Made by a program: the position numbers and the translations under genes. Below are positions 1 through 9,955 of a stretch of 64,000 nucleotides of DNA, piece by piece (the stretch's first letter is position 1; every line of letters starts with the position of its first letter). Below the pieces are notes generated by a model. It was not told the DNA's origin. It saw only the letters and a list, made by a program, of their open reading frames with translations, and did not search any database. The DNA is from Apostichopus japonicus (lineage: Eukaryota; Echinodermata; Holothuroidea; Aspidochirotida; Stichopodidae). The stretch is taken from positions 16,684,269-16,748,268 of the forward strand of contig NC_092572.1 in the NCBI RefSeq assembly GCF_037975245.1. The letters are read 5' to 3'.

Positions 1-40
1 AGCTGTAAGTATTAGTTAATCCACCTAATATCTCAGTCCA

Positions 41-70
41 TACAGTGGCGCGATGGCTCGGCGCACTGTA
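41..70. other. Imperfect inverted repeat / hairpin 1 (representative)
   Basis: TACAGTG plus CGC (41-47 and 49-51) pairs with GCGCACTGTA (61-70). This gives ten pairs, one bulged G at 48 and a 9-base loop (52-60). The stem spans the A-box-like word and occurs in nearly all monomers. It resembles an enlarged D-arm. One monomer (41341-41477) has lost 17 bp that include the whole 3' arm. Confidence 0.75.
46..56 (+). promoter_or_regulatory. A-box-like Pol III promoter word (representative; present in nearly all monomers)
   Basis: TGGCGCGATGG resembles the tRNA/SINE A-box consensus TGGCNNAGTGG, with the central AG read as GA. It lies in the 5' arm and loop of the 41-70 hairpin, where a tRNA D-arm would sit. 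It is 59 bp upstream (start to start) of the B-box-like word, wider than in an intron-less tRNA gene. Six monomers carry a change in this word by eye (those starting 1299, 5996, 10264, 18119, 31198, 39086). Activity is inferred, not shown. Confidence 0.5.
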
Positions 71-92
71 CGAGCTGATGATCGAGACTCTC

Positions 93-96
93 TTTT
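93..96 (+). terminator. TTTT run between A-box-like and B-box-like words (representative)
   Basis: A four-T run lies in CTCTTTTGC between the two promoter-like words. Runs of four or more T on the coding strand can terminate Pol III. This one would tend to end a transcript before it reached the B box, which argues against each monomer being an efficient full-length Pol III gene. Function is inferred only. Confidence 0.3.
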
Positions 97-104
97 GCAT
101 CCCT

Positions 105-115
105 GGTTCGAACCC
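105..115 (+). promoter_or_regulatory. B-box / T-arm motif of a tRNA-like sequence (representative; in every monomer)
   Basis: GGTTCGAACCC matches the eukaryotic Pol III B-box consensus GGTTCGANNCC perfectly. It can be read as a tRNA T-loop TTCGAAC closed by a five-pair stem (102-106 with 114-118) that has one T-C mismatch. I saw no substitution in the GGTTCGA core in any copy. Changes occur just after it, such as GAAGCCCG in the monomers starting 3543, 4698, 6326, 7481, 7976 and 11694. TFIIIC binding is the expected role of such a motif if it is functional. Confidence 0.7.
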
Positions 116-129
116 CGGGTGATGACGTC

Positions 130-133
130 TTTT
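130..133 (+). terminator. TTTT run downstream of the B box (representative Pol III terminator candidate)
   Basis: The T-run after the AatII palindrome (GACGTCTTTTAC) lies 15 bp beyond the B-box word, a typical place for a Pol III terminator. Long monomers have two such runs because the 11-bp segment ends in another CTTTT. The run also forms the pyrimidine part of an acceptor-splice-like word (TCTTTTACAG). Confidence 0.35.
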
Positions 134-162
134 ACAGCAAGTGCCTGCACGGGGAGCTGTAA
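132..162. other. Inverted repeat / hairpin 2 across the monomer junction (representative)
   Basis: TTACAGC (132-138) pairs perfectly with GCTGTAA (156-162), which belongs to the next monomer. The 17-base spacer contains GTG and CAC that could extend the fold. The structure therefore needs two adjacent monomers and recurs at nearly every junction in both length classes. Confidence 0.7.
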
Positions 163-308
163 GTATTAGTTAATCCACCTAATATCTCAGTCCATACAGT
201 GGCGCGATGGCTCGGCGCACTGTACGAGCTGATGATCGAGACTCTCTTTTGCATCCCTGGTTCGAACCCCGGGTGATGACGTCTTTTACAGCAAGTGCCT
301 GCACGGGG

Positions 309-473
309 AGCTGTAAGTATTAGTTAATCCACCTAATATCTCAGTCCATACAGTGGCGCGATGGCTCTGCGCACTGTACGAGCTGATGATCGAGACTCTC
401 TTTTGCATCCGTGGTTCGAACCCCGGGTGAGGACGTCTTTTGCCGATCTTTTACAGCAAGTGCCTGCACGGGG
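309..473 (+). repeat. First long monomer (L, G-type, 165 bp)
   Basis: This copy differs from the short form by 11 extra bases, GCCGATCTTTT, inserted after the TCTTTT that follows the AatII palindrome. The segment creates a direct repeat TCTTTT-GCCGA-TCTTTT, so the short form is explained by a slippage or recombination deletion between the two TCTTTT copies. The reverse event is also possible. This copy also carries private changes, including CTCTGCGC for CTCGGCGC and GTGAGGACG for GTGATGACG. Confidence 0.95.
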
Positions 474-1298
474 AGCTGTAAGTATTAGTTAATCCACCTA
501 ATATCTCAGTCCATACAGTGGCGCGATGGCTCGGCGCACTGTACGAGCTGATGATCGAGACTCTCTTTTGCATCCATGGTTCGAACCCCGGGTGATGACG
601 TCTTTTGCCGATCTTTTACAGCAAGTGCCTGCACGGGGAGCTGTAAGTATTAGTTAATCCACCTAATATCTCAGTCCATACAGTGGCGCGATGGCTCGGC
701 GCACTGTACGAGCTGATGATCGAGACTCTCTTTTGCATCCCTGGTTCGAACCCCGGGTGATGACGTCTTTTCCCGATCTTTTACAGCAAGTGCCTGCACG
801 GGGAGCTGTAAGTATTAGTTAATCCACCTAATATCTCAGTCCATACAGTGGCGCGATGGCTCGGCGCACTGTACGAGCTGATGATCGAGACTCTCTTTTG
901 CATCCCTGGTTCGAACCCCGGGTGATGACGTCTTTTGCCGATCTTTTACAGCAAGTGCCTGCACGGGGAGCTGTAAGTATTAGTTAATCCACCTAATATC
1001 TCAGTCCATACAGTGGCGCGATGGCTCGGCGCACTGTACGAGCTGATGATCGAGACTCTCTTTTGCATCCCTGGTTCGAACCCCGGGTGATGACGTCTTT
1101 TCCCGATCTTATACAGCAAGTGCCTGCACGGGGAGCTGTAAGTATTAGTTAATCCACCTAATATCTCAGTCCATACAGTGGCGCGATGGCTCGGCGCACT
1201 GTACGAGCTGATGATCGAGACTCTCTTTTGCATCCGTGGTTCGAACCCCGGGTGATGACGTCTTTTGCCGATCTTTTACAGCAAGTGCCTTCACAGGG

Positions 1299-1452
1299 AG
1301 CTGTAAGTATTGGTTAATCCACCTAATATCTCAGTCCATACAGTGGCGCGATGTCTCGGCGCGCTGTACAAGCTGATGATCGAGACTCTCTTTTGCATCC
1401 CTGGTTCGAACCCCGGGTGATGACGTCTTTTACAGCAAGTGCCTGCACGGGG
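1299..1452 (+). repeat. Diverged short monomer
   Basis: This copy carries an unusual cluster of changes: TATTGGTT for TATTAGTT, GATGTCTCGG for GATGGCTCGG, GCGCGCTG for GCGCACTG, and TACAAGC for TACGAGC. The end of the preceding monomer is also changed (CCTTCACAGGG). It may be a relic that escaped homogenisation. Two of its changes fall in the stem and A-box region. Confidence 0.85.
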
Positions 1453-3377
1453 AGCTGTAAGTATTAGTTAATCCACCTAATATCTCAGTCCATACAGTGG
1501 CGCGATGGCTCGGCGCACTGTACGAGCTGATGATCGAGACTCTCTTTTGCATCCCTGGTTCGAACCCCGGGTGATGACGTCTTTTGCCGATCTTTTACAG
1601 CAAGTGCCTGCACGGGGAGCTGTAAGTATTAGTTAATCCACCTAATATCTCAGTCCATACAGTGGCGCGATGGCTCGGCGCACTGTACGAGCTGATGATC
1701 GAGACTCTCTTTTGCATCCCTGGTTCGAACCCCGGGTGATGACGTCTTTTACAGCAAGTGCCTGCACGGGGAGCTGTAAGTATTAGTTAATCCACCTAAT
1801 ATCTCAGTCCATACAGTGGCGCGATGGCTCGGCGCACTGTACGAGCTGATGATCGAGACTCTCTTTTGCATCCCTGGTTCGAACCCCGGGTGATGACGTC
1901 TTTTACAGCAAGTGCCTGCACGGGGAGCTGTAAGTATTAGTTAATCCACCTAATATCTCAGTCCATACAGTGGCGCGATGGCTCGGCGCACTGTACGAGC
2001 TGATGATCGAGACTCTCTTTTGCATCCCTGGTTCGAACCCCGGGTGATGACGTCTTTTGCCGATCTTTTACAGCAAGTGCCTGCACGGGGAGCTGTAAGT
2101 ATTAGTTAATCCACCTAATATCTCAGTCCATGCAGTGGCGCGATGGCTCGGCGCACTGTACGAGCTGATGATCGAGACTCTCTTTTGCATCCCTGGTTCG
2201 AACCCCGGGTGATGACGTCTTTTGCCGATCTTTTACAGCAAGTGCCTGCACGGGGAGCTGTAAGTATTAGTTAATCCACCTAATATCTCAGTCCATACAG
2301 TGGCGCGATGGCTCGGCGCACTGTACGAGCTGATGATCGAGACTCTCTTTTGCATCCCTGGTTCGAACTCCGGGTGATGACGTCTTTTACAGCAAGTGCC
2401 TGCACGGGGAGCTGTAAGTATTAGTTAATCCACCTAATATCTCAGTCCATACAGTGGCGCGATGGCTCGGCGCACTGTACGAGCTGATGATCGAGACTCT
2501 CTTTTGCATCCCTGGTTCGAACCCCGGGTGATGACGTCTTTTGCCGATCTTTTACAGCAAGTGCCTGCACGGGGAGCTGTAAGTATTAGTTAATCCACCT
2601 AATATCTCAGTCCATACAGTGGCGCGATGGCTCGGCGCACTGTACGAGCTGATGATCGAGACTCTCTTTTGCATCCCTGGTTCGAACCCCGGGTGATGAC
2701 GTCTTTTACAGCAAGTGCCTGCACGGGGAGCTGTAAGTATTAGTTAATCCACCTAATATCTCAGTCCATACAGTGGCGCGATGGCTCGGCGCACTGTACG
2801 AGCTGATGATCGAGACTCTCTTTTGCATCCCTGGTTCGAACCCCGGGTGATGACGTCTTTTCCCGATCTTTTACAGCAAGTGCCTGCACGGGGAGCTGTA
2901 AGTATTAGTTAATCCACCTAATATCTCAGTCCATACAGTGGCGCGATGGCTCGGCGCACTGTACGAGCTGATGATCGAGACTCTCTTTTGCATCCCTGGT
3001 TCGAACCCCGGGTGATGACGTCTTTTCCCGATCTTTTACAGCAAGTGCCTGCACGGGGAGCTGTAAGTATTAGTTAATCCACCTAATATCTCAGTCCATA
3101 CAGTGGCGCGATGGCTCGGCGCACTGTACGAGCTGATGATCGAGACTCTCTTTTGCATCCCTGGTTCGAACCCCGGGTGATGACGTCTTTTACAGCAAGT
3201 GCCTGCACGGGGAGCTGTAAGTATTAGTTAATCCACCTAATATCTCAGTCCATACAGTGGCGCGATGGCTCGGCGCACTGTACGAGCTGATGATCGAGAC
3301 TCTCTTTTGCATCCCTGGTTCGAACCCCGGGTGATGACGTCTTTTCCCGATCTTTTACAGCAAGTGCCTGCACGGGG

Positions 3378-3542
3378 AGCTGTAAGTATTAGTTAATCCA
3401 CCTAATATCTCAGTCCATACAGTGGCGCGATGGCTCGGCGCACTGTACGAGCTGATGATCGAGACTCTCTTTTGCATCCCTGGTTCGAACCCCGGGTGAT
3501 GACGTCTTTTTCCGATCTTTTACAGCAAGTGCCTGCACGGGG
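3378..3542 (+). repeat. Single T-type long monomer
   Basis: The 11-bp segment begins with T here (GTCTTTTTCCGATC), giving a five-T run. It is the only such copy in the window, so it is a private variant that has not spread. Confidence 0.85.
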
Positions 3543-6500
3543 AGCTGTAAGTATTAGTTAATCCACCTAATATCTCAGTCCATACAGTGGCGCGATGGCT
3601 CGGCGCACTGTACGAGCTGATGATCGAGACTCTCTTTTGCATCCCTGGTTCGAAGCCCGGGTGATGACGTCTTTTGCCGATCTTTTACAGCAAGTGCCTG
3701 CACGGGGAGCTGTAAGTATTAGTTAATCCACCTAATATTTCAGTCCATACAGTGGCGCGATGGCTCGGCGCACTGTACGAGCTGATGATCGAGACTCTCT
3801 TTTGCATCCGTGGTTCGAACCCCGGGTGATGACGTCTTTTGCCGATCTTTTACAGCAAGTGCCTGCACGGGGAGCTGTAAGTATTAGTTAATCCACCTAA
3901 TATCTCAGTCCATACAGTGGCGCGATGGCTCGGCGCACTGTACGAGCTGATGATCGAGACTCTCTTTTGCATCCCTGGTTCGAACCCCGGGTGATGACGT
4001 CTTTTCCCGATCTTTTACAGCAAGTGCCTGCACGGGGAGCTGTAAGTATTAGTTAATCCACCTAATATCTCAGTCCATACAGTGGCGCGATGGCTCGGCG
4101 CACTGTACGAGCTGATGATCGAGACTCTCTTTTGCATCCGTGGTTCGAACCCCGGGTGATGACGTCTTTTCCCGATCTTTTACAGCAAGTGCCTGCACGG
4201 GGAGCTGTAAGTATTAGTTAATCCACCTAATATCTCAGTCCATACAGTGGCGCGATGGCTCGGCGCACTGTACGAGCTGATGATCGAGACTCTCTTTTGC
4301 ATCCCTGGTTCGAACCCCGGGTGATGACGTCTTTTCCCGATCTTTTACAGCAAGTGCCTGCACGGGGAGCTGTAAGTATTAGTTAATCCACCTAATATCT
4401 CAGTCCATACAGTGGCGCGATGGCTCGGCGCACTGTACGAGCTGATGATCGAGACTCTCTTTTGCATCCCTGGTTCGAACCCCGGGTGATGACGTCTTTT
4501 CCCGATCTTTTACAGCAAGTGCCTGCACGGGGAGCTGTAAGTATTAGTTAATCCACCTAATATCTCAGTCCATACAGTGGCGCGATGGCTCGGCGCACTG
4601 TACGAGCTGATGATCGAGACTCTCTTTTGCATCCGTGGTTCGAACCCCGGGTGATGACGTCTTTTGCCGATCTTTTACAGCAAGTGCCTGCACGGGGAGC
4701 TGTAAGTATTAGTTAATCCACCTAATATCTCATTCCATACAGTGGCGCGATGGCTCGGCGCACTGTACGAGCTGATGATCGAGACTCTCTTTTGCATCCC
4801 TGGTTCGAAGCCCGGGTGATGACGTCTTTTCCCGATCTTTTACAGCAAGTGCCTGCACGGGGAGCTGTAAGTATTAGTTAATCCACCTAATATCTCAGTC
4901 CATACAGTGGCGCGATGGCTCGGCGCACTGTACGAGCTGATGATCGAGACTCTCTTTTGCATCCCTGGTTCGAACCCCGGGTGATGACGTCTTTTCCCGA
5001 TCTTTTACAGCAAGTGCCTGCACGGGGAGCTGTAAGTATTAGTTAATCCACCTAATATCTCAGTCCATACAGTGGCGCGATGGCTCGGCGCACTGTACGA
5101 GCTGATGATCGAGACTCTCTTTTGCATCCCTGGTTCGAACCCCGGGTGATGACGTCTTTTACAGCAAGTGCCTGCACGGGGAGCTGTAAGTATTAGTTAA
5201 TCCACCTAATATCTCAGTCCATACAGTGGCGCGATGGCTCGGCGCACTGTACGAGCTGATGATCGAGACTCTCTTTTGCATCCCTGGTTCGAACCCCGGG
5301 TGATGACGTCTTTTGCCGATCTTTTACAGCAAGTGCCTGCACGGGGAGCTGTAAGTATTAGTTAATCCACCTAATATCTCAGTCCATACAGTGGCGCGAT
5401 GGCTCGGCGCACTGTACGAGCTGATGATCGAGACTCTCTTTTGCATCCCTGGTTCGAACCCCGGGTGATGACGTCTTTTCCCGATCTTTTACAGCAAGTG
5501 CCTGCACGGGGAGCTGTAAGTATTAGTTAATCCACCTAATATCTCAGTCCATACAGTGGCGCGATGGCTCGGCGCACTGTACGAGCTGATGATCGAGACT
5601 CTCTTTTGCATCCCTGGTTCGAATCCCGGGTGATGACGTCTTTTGCCGATCTTTTACAGCAAGTGCCTGCACGGGGAGCTGTAAGTATTAGTTAATCCAC
5701 CTAATATCTCAGTCCATACAGTGGCGCGATGGCTCGGCGCACTGTACGAGCTGATGATCGAGACTCTCTTTTGCATCCCTGGTTCGAACCCCGGGTGATG
5801 ACGTCTTTTGCCGATCTTTTACAGCAAGTGCCTGCACGGGGAGCTGTAAGTATTAGTTAATCCACCTAATATCTCAGTCCATACAGTGGCGCGATGGCTC
5901 GGCGCACTGTACGAGCTGATGATCGAGACTCTCTTTTGCATCCCTGGTTCGAACCCCGGGTGATGACGTCTTTTACAGCAAGTGCCTGCACGGGGAGCTG
6001 TAAGTATTAGTTAATCCACCTAATATCTCAGTCCATGCAGTGGCGCGATCGCTCGGCGCACTGTACGAGCTGATGATCGAGACTCTCTTTTGCATCCCTG
6101 GTTCGAACCCCGGGTGATGACGTCTTTTCCCGATCTTTTACAGCAAGTGCCTGCACGGGGAGCTGTAAGTATTAGTTAATCCACCTAATATCTCAGTCCA
6201 TACAGTGGCGCGATGGCTCGGCGCACTGTACGAGCTGATGATCGAGACTCTCTTTTGCATCCCTGGTTCGAACCCCGGGTGATGACGTCTTTTCCCGATC
6301 TTTTACAGCAAGTGCCTGCACGGGGAGCTGTAAGTATTAGTTAATCCACCTAATATCTCAGTCCATACAGTGGCGCGATGGCTCGGCGCACTGTACGAGC
6401 TGATGATCGAGACTCTCTTTTGCATCCCTGGTTCGAAGCCCGGGTGATGACGTCTTTTGCCGATCTTTTACAGCAAGTGCCTGCACGGGGAGCTGTAAGT

Positions 6501-9500
6501 ATTAGTTAATCCACCTAATATTTCAGTCCATACAGTGGCGCGATGGCTCGGCGCACTGTACGAGCTGATGATCGAGACTCTCTTTTGCATCCGTGGTTCG
6601 AACCCCGGGTGATGACGTCTTTTCCCGATCTTTTACAGCAAGTGCCTGCACGGGGAGCTGTAAGTATTAGTTAATCCACCTAATATCTCAGTCCATACAG
6701 TGGCGCGATGGCTCGGCGCACTGTACGAGCTGATGATCGAGACTCTCTTTTGCATCCCTGGTTCGAACCCCGGGTGATGACGTCTTTTGCCGATCTTTTA
6801 CAGCAAGTGCCTGCACGGGGAGCTGTAAGTATTAGTTAATCCACCTAATATCTCAGTCCATACAGTGGCGCGATGGCTCGGCGCACTGTACGAGCTGATG
6901 ATCGAGACTCTCTTTTGCATCCCTGGTTCGAACCCCGGGTGATGACGTCTTTTCCCGATCTTTTACAGCAAGTGCCTGCACGGGGAGCTGTAAGTATTAG
7001 TTAATCCACCTAATATCTCAGTCCATACAGTGGCGCGATGGCTCGGCGCACTGTACGAGCTGATGATCGAGACTCTCTTTTGCATCCCTGGTTCGAACCC
7101 CGGGTGATGACGTCTTTTCCCGATCTTTTACAGCAAGTGCCTGCACGGGGAGCTGTAAGTATTAGTTAATCCACCTAATATCTCAGTCCATACAGTGGCG
7201 CGATGGCTCGGCGCACTGTACGAGCTGATGATCGAGACTCTCTTTTGCATCCCTGGTTCGAACCCCGGGTGATGACGTCTTTTCCCGATCTTTTACAGCA
7301 AGTGCCTGCACGGGGAGCTGTAAGTATTAGTTAATCCACCTAATATCTCAGTCCATACAGTGGCGCGATGGCTCGGCGCACTGTACGAGCTGATGATCGA
7401 GACTCTCTTTTGCATCCCTGGTTCGAACCCCGGGTGATGACGTCTTTTGCCGATCTTTTACAGCAAGTGCCTGCACGGGGAGCTGTAAGTATTAGTTAAT
7501 CCACCTAATATCTCAGTCCATACAGTGGCGCGATGGCTCGGCGCACTGTACGAGCTGATGATCGAGACTCTCCTTTGCATCCCTGGTTCGAAGCCCGGGT
7601 GATGACGTCTTTTCCCGATCTTTTACAGCAAGTGCCTGCACGGGGAGCTGTAAGTATTAGTTAATCCACCTAATATCTCAGTCCATACAGTGGCGCGATG
7701 GCTCGGCGCACTGTACGAGCTGATGATCGAGACTCTCTTTTGCATCCCTGGTTCGAACCCCGGGTGATGACGTCTTTTCCCGATCTTTTACAGCAAGTGC
7801 CTGCACGGGGAGCTGTAAGTATTAGTTAATCCACCTAATATCTCAGTCCATACAGTGGCGCGATGGCTCGGCGCACTGTACGAGCTGATGATCGAGACTC
7901 TCTTTTGCATCCGTGGTTCGAACCCCGGGTGATGACGTCTTTTGCCGATCTTTTACAGCAAGTGCCTGCACGGGGAGCTGTAAGTATTAGTTAATCCACC
8001 TAATATCTCAGTCCATACAGTGGCGCGATGGCTCGGCGCACTGTACGAGCTGATGATCGAGACTCTCTTTTGCATCCCTGGTTCGAAGCCCGGGTGATGA
8101 CGTCTTTTCCCGATCTTTTACAGCAAGTGCCTGCACGGGGAGCTGTAAGTATTAGTTAATCCACCTAATATCTCAGTCCATACAATGGCGCGATGGCTCG
8201 GCGCACTGTACGAGCTGATGATCGAGACTCTCTTTTGCATCCCTGGTTCGAACCCCGGGTGATGACGTCTTTTCCCGATCTTTTACAGCAAGTGCCTGCA
8301 CGGGGAGCTGTAAGTATGAGTTAATCCACCTAATATCTCAGTCCATACAGTGGCGCGATGGCTCGGCGCACTGTACGAGCTGATGATCGAGACTCTCTTT
8401 TGCATCCCTGGTTCGAACCCCGGGTGATGACGTCTTTTCCCGATCTTTTACAGCAAGTGCCTGCACGGGGAGCTGTAAGTATTAGTTAATCCACCTAATA
8501 TCTCAGTCCATACAGTGGCGCGATGGCTCGGCGCACTGTACGAGCTGATGATCGAGACTCTCTTTTGCATCCCTGGTTCGAACCCCGGGTGATGACGTCT
8601 TTTCCCGATCTTTTACAGCAAGTGCCTGCACGGGGAGCTGTAAGTATTAGTTAATCCACCTAATATCTCAGTCCATACAGTGGCGCGATGGCTCGGCGCA
8701 CTGTACGAGCTGATGATCGAGACTCTCTTTTGCATCCCTGGTTCGAACCCCGGGTGATGACGTCTTTTCCCGATCTTTTACAGCAAGTGCCTGCACGGGG
8801 AGCTGTAAGTATTAGTTAATCCACCTAATATCTCAGTCCATACAGTGGCGCGATGGCTCGGCGCACTGTACGAGCTGATGATCGAGACTCTCTTTTGCAT
8901 CCCTGGTTCGAACCCCGGGTGATGACGTCTTTTCCCGATCTTTTACAGCAAGTGCCTGCACGGGGAGCTGTAAGTATTAGTTAATCCACCTAATATCTCA
9001 GTCCATACAGTGGCGCGATGGCTCGGCGCACTGTACGAGCTGATGATCGAGACTCTCTTTTGCATCCCTGGTTCGAACCCCGGGTGATGACGTCTTTTCC
9101 CGATCTTTTACAGCAAGTGCCTGCACGGGGAGCTGTAAGTATTAGTTAATCCACCTAATATCTCAGTCCATACAGTGGCGCGATGGCTCGGCGCACTGTA
9201 CGAGCTGATGATCGAGACTCTCTTTTGCATCCCTGGTTCGAACCCCGGGTGATGACGTCTTTTCCCGATCTTTTACAGCAAGTGCCTGCACGGGGAGCTG
9301 TAAGTATTAGTTAATCCACCTAATATCTCAGTCCATACAGTGGCGCGATGGCTCGGCGCACTGTACGAGCTGATGATCGAGACTCTCTTTTGCATCCCTG
9401 GTTCGAACCCCGGGTGATGACGTCTTTTCCCGATCTTTTACAGCAAGTGCCTGCACGGGGAGCTGTAAGTATTAGTTAATCCACCTAATATCTCAGTCCA

Positions 9501-9625
9501 TACAGTGGCGCGATGGCTCGGCGCACTGTACGAGCTGATGATCGAGACTCTCTTTTGCATCCCTGGTTCGAACCCCGGGTGATGACGTCTTTTCCCGATC
9601 TTTTACAGCAAGTGCCTGCACGGGG
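3543..9625 (+). repeat. Array domain 2: long-only, C-type-rich
   Basis: Of 37 monomers only two are short (5028-5181 and 5842-5995). Most long copies have CCCGATC instead of GCCGATC, and 30 of the window's 36 C-type copies lie at or before the end of this domain. Recurrent linked variants are CCGTGG (for CCCTGG), GAAGCCCG and TATTTCAG. The pair of neighbours GAAGCCCG then TATTTCAG+CCGTGG occurs at 3543/3708 and again at 6326/6491, offset 2783 bp, which shows block duplication. I see no non-satellite sequence. Confidence 0.88.
7976..9625 (+). repeat. Homogeneous run of ten consecutive C-type long monomers
   Basis: Ten successive 165-bp monomers all carry CCCGATC. The last seven look identical by eye, while the first three carry single private changes (GAAGCCCG, TACAATGG, GTATGAGTT). 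This is the longest run of one subtype among C copies. It suggests a recent local expansion of a single monomer. Confidence 0.88.
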
Positions 9626-9955
9626 AGCTGTAAGTATTAGTTAATCCACCTAATATCTCAGTCCATACAGTGGCGCGATGGCTCGGCGCACTGTACGAGC
9701 TGATGATCGAGACTCTCTTTTGCATCCCTGGTTCGAACCCCGGGTGATGACGTCTTTTGCCGATCTTTTACAGCAAGTGCCTGCACGGGGAGCTGTAAGT
9801 ATTAGTTAATCCACCTAATATCTCAGTCCATACAGTGGCGCGATGGCTCGGCGCACTGTACGAGCTGACGATCGAGACTCTCTTTTGCATCCCTGGTTCG
9901 AACCCCGGGTGATGACGTCTTTTGCCGATCTTTTACAGCAAGTGCCTGCACGGGG

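Larger units (their letters stand above)
1..154 (+). repeat. Reference short monomer (S, 154 bp)
   Basis: This first monomer matches the short consensus and serves as the coordinate reference. It has 80 G or C bases out of 154. In order it shows GTAAGTAT (5-12), an AT-rich stretch (10-31), an imperfect hairpin (41-70), an A-box-like word (46-56), TTTT (93-96), the B-box motif (105-115), TTCGAA (107-112), CCCGGG (114-119), GACGTC (124-129), TTTT (130-133), ACAG (134-137) and GTGCCTGCAC (141-150). The length is 14 x 11 bp and close to a nucleosome core length. The choice of start is arbitrary because the array is circularly permutable. Confidence 0.95.
1..3542 (+). repeat. Array domain 1: mixed S, G-, C- and T-type monomers
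   Basis: There are 22 monomers, eight short and fourteen long. Long monomers are a mix of GCCGATC and CCCGATC types, plus the window's only TCCGATC copy (3378-3542). Private substitutions are more frequent here than later, for example in the monomers starting 309, 474, 969, 1134 and 1299. There is no regular higher-order order. I see nothing else in this stretch. Confidence 0.85.

Noticed and set aside
106-120. CENP-B box
   Set aside because: TTCG and CGGG are both present near each other, but only 5 bases separate them where the CENP-B consensus needs 7, and the required central A is missing.
40-126. Functional tRNA gene in each monomer
   Set aside because: The T-arm is good, but no seven-pair acceptor stem can be formed around it, the D-arm region forms an oversized hairpin, and no clear anticodon arm is visible. 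It is tRNA-like only.
123-130. CRE / ATF site TGACGTCA
   Set aside because: TGACGTCT matches seven of eight positions. With no promoter context, and with the word embedded in a satellite, there is no support for a regulatory role.
946-1233. 95-codon minus-strand open frame
   Set aside because: It is pure satellite read antisense. A T-to-A change at the TTTACAG word of the monomer starting 969 removes the TAA that recurs once per long monomer in this frame. There is no domain, no start context and no constraint.
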